Shown in pieces: positions 1 to 12,144 of a DNA stretch of 64,000 bases. Every line of letters starts with the position of its first letter. Positions within the stretch are counted from its first letter, which is position 1. Position numbers and translations under genes: made by a program. Source of the DNA: Conus ventricosus (lineage: Eukaryota > Mollusca > Gastropoda > Neogastropoda > Conidae); NCBI GenBank assembly GCA_018398815.1, contig CM031600.1, forward strand, positions 57,133,475 to 57,197,474, in the 5' to 3' direction. The notes under the pieces were generated by a model, which was not told the DNA's origin, did not search any database, and saw only the letters and a program-made list of their open reading frames with translations.

Positions 1-1435
1 GTGTGCACCTGAATGTTTGAATGTTGCTCCAGTTGTCCTTAGAAAAAAAAATTGTTTTTTTTTTTGTGTGTGAATTTCAATGCCTTGATTCTGGACAACA
101 AGTACATGTCTGTCATGCATGTGTAAAAAGAAAATTGAATCATATTCCTTCAAGTATACATTTTGTTTGGTGTCCATCTGCAAGAATGTGGTCTGTTTGT
201 ATACAGTGTATGTACACACATGTTCACCGTTTAATACCAGAGGTGTGTGTATATATTTTTATTATGTGTTTATCTTATGAATCTAAAAACTCGTTCATCT
301 TTTTCAAGAAATGTTATTGTCTGTGGTGAAATGCCATTACATGGCAGGGTTTCACATCATGTACTGCAAATGAGACCTTATGAAACACTGAAATCAGAAA
401 GCATGAATGAGAGTCAACATGTTTTATTAAAAAAAAAAAAAAAAAGAGGAAATGCGTGATCACATAGTAAATTCAGTACAAGGACTCTCAACATATTAAC
501 TCAGTTCTAGTTCAAAGGTAGGCTAGCTGAGATGTAACAAGAGAAACACAAGTTGCTAATGTTTTGGCTTTGACCAACAAGAGTGATATGTATGAGTAAA
601 GCATGCTACCCCTTTGACGTCACTTTTTTGTGTGTCAGAAGGACTCTCATTCAGCTAGCGGCCAATCAGCAAGGGCCTTACATTCACAGGTGTTTTTTTC
701 CCCCTGATTACCAAAATGTTGGTAAACACTAGTTAAGCATACATTTTTTTGGGAGACAAAAGAGAAATCTTCAGTGCTGTTTCCCCTTCTTTGTCAGCAC
801 TATACTCCCCTCACCCCACCCCAGTGCCCCTCCACACCCTAAAAATGTGATGGTGCAATAATAAGAACCCTTCCTTTCTGAGGACCGAAACCCTTTCATG
901 TCTTGTGCATTGTTCTGTCGTTTATTCTTGACTGTAGAATGCACTTGTCGGCTGAATGTTCTTGTACCTATCTTGCACTTCGCGGATTCTATGTTGCAGG
1001 GTAACCCCAGCATTCGACAACAGGTACAGTACACACAGCCATACTTGATGAGTAAAAGGAAGGCAGCCTACAATATCTGCTTCATGCCCTCCTCCCTGCC
1101 CCCCCCCCCCCCCCCCTTCCAAATCCCGCTCCTCACACTCCTATGTAGATCAATGAATTTTTTTTTTTTTTTTTTTTTTGGGGGGGGGGGGGGGCTGCTT
1201 TAGAATTAGAATTTGGGTTTGGATCACTGATTTGGATATGTAGGCCATTGTACAGAATATGTACAGTGGTACTTGCATGGCTACTGATTGTAGACTAGTA
1301 AAGCTTTAGTTATAGAAACAAAGTGCTAAGTGCTTGTTTTTCTCCCACTACTAACTTGTAAAGCAAAAAAAAAAACACCCAGAAAAGGCAAGAAATGAAG
1401 AAACTGATATGTAGGTAAATGGCTCTGGCTTGGCT

Positions 1436-1690
1436 TCTTTCTTGATCTCCAATACTAGGTAGGCACTCAAGGTCTGACCAGCGCATTGGGCTAATGCATA
1501 GGTCAGACATCTGCTAAGTCGTAGCCACGAGACCCTCTTCTTTAATTCTCCCATCTTAGTTGTTAATTCATTTATCCATCAGCATAAAATCATGTGTAGT
1601 GTGGTCTCAAAACTTAGCGGATGTGGTGTAGCATATATGGACTAGTCAGCACGCAGTGACGCCTCCTTGATGAACCTGAAACTGAAACTT
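1436..1690 (+). repeat. Dispersed caenogastropod-type repeat, near full length
   Basis: It contains an imperfect palindrome around 1474-1507 (CTGACCAGCGCATTGGGC, then a near-complement ending in GGTCAG). This is followed by a segment ending in CAGTGACGCCTCCTTGA and a short run of GAAACT units. A diverged second copy of the 3' half occurs at about 46575-46645. The order 'add/drop hairpin, then GTGACGCC, then GAAACT tail' matches a repeat I remember as common in caenogastropod sequence; this recall is unverified. Confidence 0.6.
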
Positions 1691-4600
1691 CCAATATTCT
1701 GATAAAAGACCTTATGATGAAATGTAAACAACAGGATTTCTGTGATATCTTCTATATTTACCATGTCCCAAAGCTTTAAACACATCAAAAAGATAGTTTG
1801 GTTAGTGATCTTTAGTGATTCAGACTGGAAAATTTTGTACTCAGCAATGTTGGCCAACTCAAACACAGGATTTCCAATCATGTTCCATGCGTATGTCAGT
1901 GCATCTCATTGATGCATTATCTAGTATCATTCCAAATACAGAATACAGCATTGCACTCAGCATATACTTTTGATCTTTTTTTTCTTTATCATTTGGAGTT
2001 TTAGTCCATTACAATAGATCAGATAAACATGGTTGTCAGATGCATACATTAATTGTAGATGGCCGACAGCAACACTGTGAACTGCAGTGTCAAAGTATGT
2101 TACCTGCACAAAGAAATCAGTGTCCCCTGCATTTTGAAGCATTTTATTTATGGAGGCGGTGGATCCTGTAGTTGGACAATGATGGTACCCTTCAAGAATA
2201 AAATGTTGATAGCCCATAGAGATTTAAGTATTCATCTTATCACATTGATACGGTTGAAAAGAGCTTGTCTTCTCTGAGGCTTTAGCCGTGTGTGGTGTGT
2301 GTGTGTGTTTGCTATCAGTATTCTGCGTTCAAAGGTATACAAGCTTTCTGTTTGCAGGAAATGAATGCACTGGGTTTTTCTGTTGATCAATGTGCTCTGG
2401 TTTTCTGTGCTTATTTCTGTCATCTGCCAACCTAGCTGACCATCAAACAGGGCTGATTGTTGCATAAATGTTCTGTTTAGTCTTTCCAGTACATGTCACT
2501 AAGTTGTTGTTTTTTCTGATTTTTTAAAAAACTAAGATAACCTTTGTAATATAGTTGTTGTTTTTTCTTTCTCCTCCAGTTTCTGTACATTCTCCACCTC
2601 ATTCATTTTCTGTTTATCTTGCATAAACTCTCTATATTTTTATGAGAGCTTCTAGAAGTTTCAGACGTGGAGCACTTCATTTTCTGTCTGATTTTCTTTT
2701 CCTATTTCTAATGCCACCTCTTTCTGGCAGGTTGCCATATTTGGTTGTGATTGGGTGATGGGAACACGGCAGTGTTGTAAGTGCAATCGATTTGAGGTGT
2801 TCCGTGGGTAGACACATCATGAGTGTTGCTCTGAATGTCTGAACAGCTCTCCTGAGAGTCAAAAATGGGGTCAAGTCTTGCTCAGTAAATGGTGCTGTCC
2901 ACTTGAGAGAATTAATGGACTCGTGTCTTGTGTGATTTGATATGTTGAATATTCGTTCTCCACCACACACCACTTTCCACATTTTCGTGTTTAGTTACTT
3001 ATATGATTGTTGATTTATTGCGATCATTTAACATAACCATGTAATAAAATAATCCATGCAGAGTTACATTTGTAAACAAAAGATCTTTTCTGTATTACTC
3101 TTCATTCACACTGAGTCAATTGTAAGTACATTTATGGATATGTAATTATGAATAGAGATGTTATTTATAGATTGGCAGATGATAGATGTACCTATGATGA
3201 TCCCATGACGTATTAATTTAGTATTCTGGAAGCTTAAAAGGCTCTAGTACAGAAGTGATGCTGGATATGTATGGATACATTGACTGAAACTGTATTGTGT
3301 TTTTCTCTGTTCTTGTGTCCTGATGTATGGTTTGTGACCTCTTACCACAGTCTTCCCAAGGCTCACTATGTAGCACTGATGAAGATGAGGTAACATGACA
3401 CTGAAAACTGCACCTGTCCCACGGTTCCAGACTTTCCCTTGTGTCCAACTCTTTCTGGCATTCAGTTTGTTTCTTCTTGTTTGTTTGTTTGTTTGTTTTA
3501 AAACCGCTCCCTGTCTAAATGTTCCACAGTTCATTCTTGGGCCAGCTTGCAAAATCGTCCACCTGTTTCGGAGGTTACTTTGGTTGGTTTGACCTGCTCG
3601 TCCTTGGGAATGCTTGCTACGGATGATGATCCCTCTGGAGAAATTGATGTCACTGCAGATTTTGGTGCCTGTTTCAGTTCTCTCTTGAATGCCTGCTGCT
3701 CTCTCAGCGACCGTGTCTTGCATCATTTTCTGCCATGTTCCGACCAAAGCCTCGTTTTGTCCATTGTTTGACTGGAGATGAGAGATGCAAAATTTGTGTC
3801 TGTCCTTGCGTCATTATCAGTCTCTGTCCCCTCTAGGTTTGCTTTGGTTGGTTTTGGTTCAGAGCTTGCCTGACTGCTTTGCACTTTAAACAAATACTGG
3901 TATGATTTGTTGGGGTATGCCCATTTAACTGTCTGTCCATGTGGGCATCAGTTTTCCTTGTTTACTCCAAGCCTGTTTGTTCATGAGCGAGTTGTTGGTT
4001 CTGTTTTGTAAGATTTGTGTATTTTGGTCTTTGTTAATTGATTTGTCTTTTGTGCAACTTGCAGTGTGATGAATTCTGCCATTGGCTGTTCAGTTCTGAC
4101 CTGTGCTGTTGTGAATTTAGTTACATCCAACAAAATGGAGAATTATTACAGTCTGTGTGGACCTTTCCTAAGGAAATGGTTGTTGCATCTGTAGCGATGA
4201 ACATCTGCCATTAATCTTGTGATAGCATGCTGTAAATGAGATCTGTTGTACCATGAATTATGGAAAGAGAGCGTAGTTTTCTTTAATTAGACCCTAGACG
4301 TTACAATGAGTTAGTCAGGAATAGGAAAAGAGAAGGCTGATTATTGTTGACTTATCTGGAAAAGAACCATTCACTTGAAATCATCTTTTAACCATTTTTT
4401 ACATGGAACACAGAATTACTCACTGTCTGCAGCTGTGACAGTGATGTATGAGTGTCTGACAGCTCTAGGAGTATGTTCAGATGTTAAAAATGAGGACACT
4501 GAGATTCTGGAAGTAAAGTTAATATATTTGCCAATGATGATGGACTGTATTGACCTAACTAGAGCATTGGACTGTATGCATTGTTGCTTTTCTAGCTTCC

Positions 4601-5003
4601 TTTTCCAATATCAAGGACAGACCAATTAAGGGGGTATTGGTGAAAGAAGGTCAAAGAGGCTGGAGGGGCAGAGGTGGTGTTGGGATTGGGGGAGGGCAAG
4701 GTTTGGGAAATTGATGTTGGTATAAATGATGTGCTTTTCAGATGGTAATATCAATGCTCTGATATGTTCGTCAGATAGAGCTATGATTTAATGACTGTCA
4801 CATCTACAGAAGAACTCACATACTGCTAATGTGGATTTGTGCTGGACTTCTTAGCAAAAGAACACTTACACAGCTCTCTCTTTTTTTCCCCCAGCTTAAT
4901 TGCTCAACTGCCCACATGCATTCAGACTGCCCACATGCATTCAGAAAATCCCTGTAAATATATAGATAAGTAATTTCAAAAGTTTTCTACAACATGCAGA
5001 TGC

Positions 5004-5006
<3 letters not shown>

Positions 5007-5079
<73 letters not shown>

Positions 5080-5126
5080 TCACTCACTCACTCACTCACA
5101 CACACTCTCTCTCTCTCTCACTCACT
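5007..5126. repeat. Compound (AC)n / (CACT)n / (CT)n microsatellite
   Basis: About 35 AC units are followed by CACT units and then CT units. It ends about 225 bases before the acceptor of the exon at 5351. Confidence 0.95.
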
Positions 5127-5350
5127 AACACGCTGCAATGCAGCCTGAGAATGTTCATTTCAGTGCAAAATTTCGCATCCTTGCATTATTTATGAATAAT
5201 ATTGTCTGCATGCACCAAGTTGTTACTTCAACGAGTTCTATAAATGTTGTGGTTCTGTTCCTTACTGTGGCATGGCCGCTTCCATATCTTTGTCCCACTT
5301 TGTATGTGTGTGCCTGAATGATGGTGCTAAGGGAGAGCATTGTGTTGCAG

Positions 5351-5478
5351 ACAATCCTGGAGTTGTCGGAGAAGCAGGAATGAAGAAGACCATGTTGAGC
5401 AGAAAGTAGGAGAAACCAAGTCAGACGAAATATCAGCCAGTTACAACATGCTGTTAGACACCAAGCGCAAAGAACAAG
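5351..5478 (+). CDS. Main gene, first visible exon: UBA-like kinase-tail helix (tentative)
   Basis: The exon follows a TTGCAG acceptor and ends at AAG|GTACTG. The first base completes a codon begun upstream (phase 2), and the last base starts a Gly codon completed by the next exon. The frame reads a charged segment followed by SDEISASYNMLLDTKRKEQ. That pattern (acidic residue, E/H-I/V-x-A-x-Y-x-L-L-x-x-K/R) resembles the last helix of the UBA-like domain that follows the catalytic domain in AMPK-related kinases such as MARK, SIK and SNRK. I infer, weakly, that a kinase domain lies left of the window. The other two frames contain stops. The minus-strand open frame covering this exon is a shadow. 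Confidence 0.7.
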
Positions 5479-6399
5479 GTACTGTGACACCAGAAACCGG
5501 CCTGTTCCCATGACATGTTGAAATTTTAAGACTCGCACACCTCGGGGGGGCTGCTGTTTCTTCATGTGTTCTGTAATTCAGTCTTCTGCCTTCTCTTGTC
5601 AAAATTAAAGTCTATAATGGCAACCACTGTGCGGTAGAAGTTTACGAGCTGAGAGGTACTCATGGTTTTTTTTCTACGTTAAGGTGAAAAGTGTGGTCTT
5701 TACCCCATCTGGGTATGCCTACACTCAGGCATTATAATGTGTGAAACAAAGTGACTATTCATTTCTGAATGATTTGGGTGTGCATACATCCATGCTTTTT
5801 AACAGACAAGTAAAAAAAAAAAAATCAAATACTGTTAGTATAGTGTGGGTGTGCACAAACCCATACTTCTTTTTTGGTTATCATTTCTAACACAGTATTG
5901 GTGTCTTCATACTCACATTATACAGAAAGGATAAAACCTCTTTTTGTTTGTTCGTTTGTTTGTTTGCTTTAAAATGAGCAATAATATTTTGGTCAGAAGA
6001 TGGGCATGCAGGTCCACTTTAAGCAAATAGGACCAAGCAAATAGCCAACGAGTTTGTAAGCTTAAACATGTTGATGGTTGATGCGCCTGAGCTTATTTAT
6101 CAAGCCTTAGATTGTGTGTGTATGTGGTGTGTTGTTTTGTGGTGTATGAGGGAGAGAGAGAGGGGAGGGGGCGGGGGGAAGAGTAAGTGTGTGTATGTTT
6201 TATAGGGGGCACTTCTCTGAAAGCCTTGTCCAGTTGTCCCAATCTCCCTCAAGTTTCTTCCTGTGGAACTTAGTTTGTCTTAGTCAGTATCTGATTTATC
6301 TAGCGACTGCACATCTACTGGCATGTATAAATCTACTGACTTCATGAGGCTGCATTCCCCATGCAGACGAACTGACAGCTCTGTGCCCACTGACTGCAG
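5479..6399 (+). other. Intron 1
   Basis: AT-rich intron with poly-A and GT-rich stretches. A polypyrimidine-poor but acceptable acceptor (CTGCAG) closes it at 6399. Nothing else is seen. Confidence 0.6.
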
Positions 6400-6522
6400 G
6401 TCTGTTTGACGTGGATCACACGTCCAAGCTGATGGAGCGACGTGAACCCAAGACCAAGCGACGAGCCAAGTCTGCCCCGGCCGACAAGAAGGAAAAAGGC
6501 CGAGTCAAAGGAAAGCTGGGAG
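6400..6522 (+). CDS. Main gene, exon with basic linker
   Basis: The acceptor is GACTGCAG and the donor is GGAG|GTAGGC. The frame needs one base from upstream, and the G from the previous exon plus GT here gives Gly, so the junction reads KEQ-G-LFDVDHTSKL. The exon encodes about 40 residues, very rich in Lys and Arg (TKRRAKSAPADKKEKGRVKG), and ends in phase 1. Composition suggests a disordered, basic linker with possible nuclear-localisation or phosphorylation sites. RRAKSAP resembles a basophilic kinase target. An open frame runs on past the donor for about 30 codons, but its composition changes abruptly at the GT. Confidence 0.75.
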
Positions 6523-6849
6523 GTAGGCTGACTCAGATGATGGACTTGTCTTTGAACTGGAACGACAGACTTAAGTCATTTCCTTTCTTTTTTCTTTCAT
6601 TCGTCGGCTAGAACCCTGAGGTTCATCGTTGATTAGATTTTTGCATATACAACCATTCTTAATCCCACCAGTATGGCAGCCACGCTCCGTCAAAACGATG
6701 ATTTCTAAACATATGATACCAGTGTGCATATGTTTTCTATTTTCGTGAAAGATTAAATGGATTTAACATGCGAGCAAGTGTTTTTCATGCCTTTGTTCAC
6801 GCAGGAATCTCAGTTAAAATTTTCATCCAAACAAATGGGAAGGAACTGT

Positions 6850-7690
6850 GGTCTGCATGGATGTGAACTCCAAAGACAAAATCTCCATTGAGGCTGTCTT
6901 GAGGAGGAATCAACCCCTGGAGCTTCCAGCTAAAATCTGACACCTTGCCCTCACGACCAACAATATCCCCTCTCAATCAGGTCATTGTTTACAGCCCAGA
7001 TGAGCACTGAAGCCACACTGAGGTTGTAAGCAAACTGGGAGCTACAAAGTATGTTCAAATTACTATCCCAAGATTGAAGTCCAGGATCCAGTCAGTCTCT
7101 GAAACCAAAAGACCAGTATATCACAAAATTTATCACAATCCACATCTCAGTCAGGTCAAACGAAAAATGTTAAATGCTTTGAAAAAATTTAACTTAAAAA
7201 CCTATCACTAAAACTAAATTGCTGTTTCAAAACAAGGTGCTCATAGAATCTACTGTGAAATGCTTGTACCTACTGTCATAGGCATCAGAACACTCAGTGA
7301 GAAGATGCTCAATGCTGACATAGTCATTTCCAATACAACAGCAGTGGCCATGATACCCCAGGGCCATACTGATACGAGTTTATTTGTCAGAAAAAAACTG
7401 CCTGAGATCATACTGAACTACTGGACAAGCATAAATTGACAAATACACAAGGAAATGGCTGGATGTCCCATGTATTCTCACCAACATTGCACTCAACTGC
7501 TGCCAAGCAAAGTTGAAGCTACCCTTGAAATCTATCGTGAAGGAGTACAAAGTAGACAAAGCAAGGTGACAACCTTGCTTGAGGACTTTGAAGACAAGGT
7601 TGTAGGATCAGTCTAGCCCAAGCTAAAAACTGGCAGAAAATGGAAATAAACTTGAAAGAAAAATTACTATGTCACTGAACAAAAGAAGCA
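6850..7690 (-). mobile_element. Decayed non-LTR retrotransposon (LINE) 3' fragment
   Basis: On the minus strand, 7379 down to 7227 encodes a Cys/His-rich block: HCCCIGN, then SIEHLLTECSDAYDSRYKHF, then a serine and LF. The C-x-C ... H-L-L-T-E-C layout followed by R-x-K-H/F-F is typical of the zinc-knuckle-like C terminus after the RNase H region in Jockey-like LINEs. Stops interrupt the frame on both sides. Flanking sequence up to about 7690 has long-ORF-like composition but no clear frame. It lies inside an intron of the main gene in reverse orientation. Confidence 0.5.
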
Positions 7691-7830
7691 AGCAGATTAC
7701 AAAACAAACATGATATATTTCCACCTCGCAGGTCTTCTTGCAGGCAAGACATACAACATTCAAAACAATGAAAATGAAGCACAAACAGATAGTCACTTAC
7801 CTCCTCAAACTGGGCACACAATGGATGTGA
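7690..7830 (-). repeat. Diverged single arm of the fold-back element
   Basis: The segment CACCTCGCAGGTCTTCTTGC, followed by AACAATGAAAATGAAGC, aligns with the left arms at 12250-12320 and 51068-51130. No right arm is visible nearby, so this is a partial copy. Confidence 0.6.
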
Positions 7831-8244
7831 AATCACAAACACCAGAGGAAGGACTGATGATTGAAGTGCTCATTAAAAGGTGATGGCGTTCACAAAAACC
7901 TTAAGTAAAGTTCACAGAGTGTGAATTCTTCCTATGCCTTCTTTTCATCCCTATGGTCTCAAACACCAGTGATGACATTTTCAGTGGTTGTACTTGCATT
8001 CTTGCCCAGCAGGAACTCATACAGAAGGACTAGAAAACTGCCCTGGTCCTACAAACATGGCTGCTGCTGTTGTCACTGTGCAAAATACCCTCATTGTTCA
8101 CCTCATTGAATTGACATTTCTCTTTTCATCCCATTCTACCATTACTGAAAAACCCTTTGACTAAATAACTATCATTGTTCAGTATTGTTGTTAAAAAGAT
8201 ACTGATAAGAAAGGCACCTGGCTTATAATGTTTAGTTCCTCCAG

Positions 8245-8450
8245 CCCTGGTTTTGCCGGCGCCGGAAGTGTGCATAGAATCGGCACCCCACAGCGGTAAC
8301 GACGCCACAGGGGAACCGGAGACTAGGATGACATCGTTTGACTTCCTGGCACTCTGCAGCACTCCGTCCTGGCTAGGTCCAGAAAGACGGAGATCACGAC
8401 GCAGAGGGCGCTCCCCGGTCCCCGCCTCTCAGCATAAAAATACAGATGGG
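8245..8450 (+). CDS. Main gene, third visible exon
   Basis: The acceptor is TTCCTCCAG and the donor is GGG|GTAAGT (consensus). The exon begins CC, which combines with the G left by the exon at 6522 to give Ala, and it ends in phase 0. It encodes about 69 residues: a short hydrophobic start (ALVLPAPEV), a Ser/Thr-rich middle with the aromatic segment MTSFDFLALCSTPSWLG, and a strongly basic segment (RRRSRRRGR) before the donor. GC content is clearly higher than in flanking DNA, as expected of an exon. No known domain is recognised. Spacing and phase link it to the exons at 6400 and 9909. Confidence 0.75.
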
Positions 8451-8759
8451 GTAAGTAAATGTTAAATGAAAAAAAGAAGAAGAAACGTTCCATTTCATGA
8501 CACCCTGTATGTGTTAAAGACTTGAGTGAGTAAATTCGTTGACAGGGAGTTTGTTCACTTGCTTTTGGTTTCAAGTTGTGAGTGTGTTCGTGTTTTTTCA
8601 TGGTGTAGTTTATTCAGTTTCATTTTACTTAGAGTTTGTTTTGATGGAATTCAAAGTTGCATTAGTGTGACAGGGATTGATTACTCCCATTTACATAGAG
8701 GAGAAGGATGCATGAAAAATCTTGAGAAAAAAAAAGGTAGTTGCATGTTTGTTTGAAAC

Positions 8760-8760
8760 A

Positions 8761-8796
<36 letters not shown>

Positions 8797-8838
8797 TGCA
8801 CGCACGCATACATACACACACACACACACACACACACA

Positions 8839-8894
<56 letters not shown>

Positions 8895-8960
8895 GTATAT
8901 ATCTCTGTGTGTGTGTGTGTGTGCTGTGGTGTGTGTGGTGTGTGTGTGTGTGTGTGTGTT
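8760..8960. repeat. Compound microsatellite (ACGC)n-(CA)n-TATATG-(GT)n
   Basis: ACGC units are followed by about 35 CA units, a short ATATAT spacer, and GT units. The change from CA to GT makes this a long potential hairpin. GT-rich sequence recurs at 9031-9059. Confidence 0.95.
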
Positions 8961-9718
8961 TCAAACATGTGACTATCTTTTTTTTTTCAAGATTTTTCAT
9001 GCATCCGTCTCCTATATATCTATTCATGTACTTGTGTGTGATGTGTGTGTGTGTGTGTGAGATAAAACTTTGTAAGTCAACTGACGATCAGAAGAGTTCT
9101 GCTCAGCTTGTTTCTATGAACAGACCAGCTGCCAAATGACTAGTTTTAAATGAACAGCCGTTGGCATATTTCAGAGGTGCGATGCCATTGGAACAGATGA
9201 GTTTATAATAAACTCATTGCGGCATGTAGGGTAGCAATAAGGAGATGGTGGTGACTTGCTGATCTACACTTTTTGTGACTTTTGACAAGGACCATGCTCA
9301 TCCTGTAATGAATAGCCAGAAACGCACATGATAAATTACAGTTACTGTGTGTAATGCTAGGACATTTCTCAGTATAATCCTCCATGTTGATGGTACTGTT
9401 TTCACTCATTGACGTGACTTTGATCTTTTCTTCATTGTTTCGGATATGATGTTAATAGGTCTTTTTTTTGTTGTTAGGGTTTCTGTTTGTTTTTGTTCTT
9501 GGTTATCTTTTCATTTCTTGAGGCAAGTCCTGCCAAATGTTTCTCCCAGCCTTCATGAGCAACCTATGACTGTCATCCCAGTCCTGAAGTGAGGTGACGT
9601 CCAGCCTGGATGACTGGACAAATAACTCGCATGCCAAGTGTATACATTCTTCCATTAGTCTGAATGCGCTGATATATCTTGATGATGTTTGCATACAAGT
9701 TTCTGTGTCATGATGCAG

Positions 9719-9796
9719 ATTGTGTGTGTGTGTGTGTGTGGTGTGTGTGTGTGTGTGTGTGTGTGTGTTGTGTGTGTGTGTGTGTGTGTGTGTGTT
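9719..9796. repeat. (TG)n microsatellite
   Basis: Nearly pure TG array with two single-base interruptions, about 110 bases upstream of the microexon at 9909. Confidence 0.95.
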
Positions 9797-9908
9797 TAGC
9801 AATTTTGTTTGTTTGTTTGTTTGTTTTCTGTTGTCAGTTGTTTTATGTGTCTTCTGTGTCTTTTCTTGACAAAAGAATGTAACGTTCTGTCTTTTGATTC
9901 ACCTACAG

Positions 9909-9935
9909 ATGTCAGTGCGAAGTCAGTTAAGACGG
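9909..9935 (+). CDS. Main gene, candidate 27-nt microexon
   Basis: A good polypyrimidine tract (GTTCTGTCTTTTGATTCAC) leads to CTACAG, and the exon ends at CGG|GTATGG. It is exactly nine codons (MSVRSQLRR) in phase 0-0. It can therefore be included or skipped without changing the frame between the exons at 8245-8450 (ends phase 0) and 23257 (starts phase 0). The basic composition fits the surrounding protein. Evidence is splice-site and phase logic only, so a chance match in this 15-kb intron is possible. Confidence 0.45.
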
Positions 9936-11796
9936 GTATGGTTACTACCGCTTCACTGTTACTCTTTGGATGGTTTCTTGATGGCTTGTGGAACTGTGCA
10001 CCTCAACTTCTCTTAGTCTTGATTTTTGGGCTTTGAAAGGGAAATTGATGTCTTTCTTTTTCTCTAGGCTTGAAACGGCTAATTAAAAAAAAAAAGAAAA
10101 AAACTTTACAAAGTTTACTAACTTGTTGTGAAGTGTCATCAAGCAGAACGTAACAACACACATGGCCTGCAGAATCTTTCAACTGAGAGTGTTAAGATTT
10201 ATGTGGTTAAAAGAAAAAGTTTTGTTAGGTTCATGTGCAAAACATTTCCATTTTCCTTTTTGAAATTTGAAATGGATTTTTCAAAAGGTTTCTTTATTTT
10301 GTTTGATGTAAACTGAACAGCAGCAATGTAGACTCTATATTGCTCAGAATTTTTTTTCCACATCACAGGTATGTAGGTCTGTGAGTATATGCAGTTGATT
10401 AGAAATGCTAAAAGTTGGTATCTTAATTAATTTAACTAGTACTCACAATATGATTGCTGAATGATTTCTTCAGAAATGAAGTCTTTCCTTTTCAAAAATA
10501 CAGATGTTGAGTGGTGCATTAATGTAGAGTTTCTGTATGTTCTGAAACCTTATCATTCTTTTATAGTGATGAATTCACAGCATTCCGACTTTCTGAAAGC
10601 AGGATCGTGAGATATGGCACTGATCAAAAGAACGGAGATTCAAGCTTGCAATTACTTTTCTGATGAAAAGCTTTTAAATCTCTTGACTCCAAAAGTATAG
10701 GCACTTTACACATAACAGTTTTTGAACCCAGCTGACAAAATGTTATCTTAGGTTGTGTTTCACCTTTTAAAACAAAAAATAAAAATATATAAAAAAGAAA
10801 GAAAGAAAGAAAAAGAAAGGAAGAAAAGAAAGAAGGAAAAGAAACCTTTTTTTTTCTTCTTTTTTTTTTTGTACATGGTTCCCTTCAGACTATCCATTTT
10901 GCCAAGCTGGCGAAAACAAAACAAGACAAGTCGGTATGAAAAAAACCCAACCTTATAAGCTATCGATACTTTATGAGATAGAAATGAGTAGATGTTCTGT
11001 TAAAGCGGATTATGAATTCTATTGCAAGTGTGAAAAAAAAAAAAAAAAAAAAAACCCAAAGTCTAGATGAAATCTCAAATGTCAGCATAATATTTTACAT
11101 AGCGGGCGTTTGAAAGCTAAATAAGAAAGCAAGCCAAACAACAGCAAAAATAATGATAATAATCATCCAGTGTGGAGCGTGGGATAGTGTACACTGTGTT
11201 CATTCATATCTACCTAAGTGACTCCGAGTATGTCTGATGGCACCAACTGCAGTTGTTGCACAGTTTCATGAAGCCTTTCTGACAGTAAATGCCTGGACTC
11301 ATGCTGAAATAGCCTCTATCGCCATGTCTCGCTTGTCTGTCACACCGCTGTTCGATATATTGTACCTTTTCTTTTCCTGCTACTGTGCTATTGTACAACC
11401 ACTTGTCTATGTATCTTCTAACCTTGTTCCTTGTACCAATTAACATGCTGTGGACTGGACTTTTGCTTCATGTCAAACACAATTTCTTGCCTCTCCTATG
11501 TGTGTATCTTTATCCTCTCTCTCTCTCTCTCTTCCGATCAGCTATGTAGATACATTGACACAACATGGCGAATGTCTCATACAAGCATGACATGTTCGTT
11601 GTGCTCAGATGTACTTGGAATTGTAATTCATCGTGTTTCTTTTGGCCGGCAGCTCTGAAATTTGTTTTCTGTTCCATTTTCATCCAACAGTGGAAAAGCA
11701 GTGTATATGAAATCCCTGTCCATGCTTTAGAATTTTTCTTCTTTTTTTTTTTTCAAAGACACAATTCCGTTGTGCTTTCTGCTGTGGCTTGCAGTG

Positions 11797-11982
11797 TAGT
11801 CTCCATGTGTCATGACCTCTGCAAGGCGTGGATGTTGTTCTGACACCATGCAAACACATAGTCTCCATGTGTCATGACCTCTGCAAGGCGTGGATGTTGT
11901 TCTGACACCATGCAAACACATAGTCTCCATGTGTCATGACCTCTGCAAGGCGTGGATGTTGTTCTGACACCATGCAAACACA
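11797..11982 (+). repeat. 62-bp tandem repeat, three copies
   Basis: Units beginning TAGTCTCCATGTGTCATGAC start at 11797, 11859 and 11921. They are essentially identical, which indicates recent duplication. Confidence 0.95.
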
Positions 11983-12030
11983 TCTGCAAAGGAAATGAAT
12001 CCATAAATGATTTTAAAACATGTTAGACTA

Positions 12031-12144
12031 GTCAGAAAATCCATTTGGAAGAAAGGTTGGCAGAGATAAAGAAATAAATAGATCTAGGTCAGAAAATCCA
12101 TTTGGAAGAAAGGTTGGCAGAGATAAAGAAATAAATGGATCTAG
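12031..12144 (+). repeat. 57-bp direct duplication next to the fold-back element
   Basis: Two units beginning GTCAGAAAATCCATTTGG, at 12031 and 12088, differ at one position (AATAGATC versus AATGGATC). The second unit's GGATCTAG end is also where similarity to the 50961 fold-back copy begins. Confidence 0.95.

Larger units (their letters stand above)
1..5350. other. Non-coding stretch, probably intron upstream of the first visible exon
   Basis: I find no exon here with both a credible acceptor and donor and a phase that joins the exon at 5351, which needs two bases from an upstream exon. The sequence is AT-rich with poly-T, poly-C and poly-G runs (for example T then G runs near 1160-1194). 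A 167-codon open frame on the minus strand at 3244-3747 has no recognisable motif and runs through low-complexity sequence. A dispersed repeat at 1436-1690 and a CA array at 5007-5126 are listed separately. Confidence 0.6.

Noticed and set aside
3244..3747. 167-codon minus-strand open frame
   Set aside because: No splice context, no recognised motif, and it runs through a TTTG repeat that yields KQTNKQT. Probably chance.
5155..5565. 136-codon minus-strand open frame
   Set aside because: Shadow of the plus-strand exon 5351-5478, which has matching splice phases.
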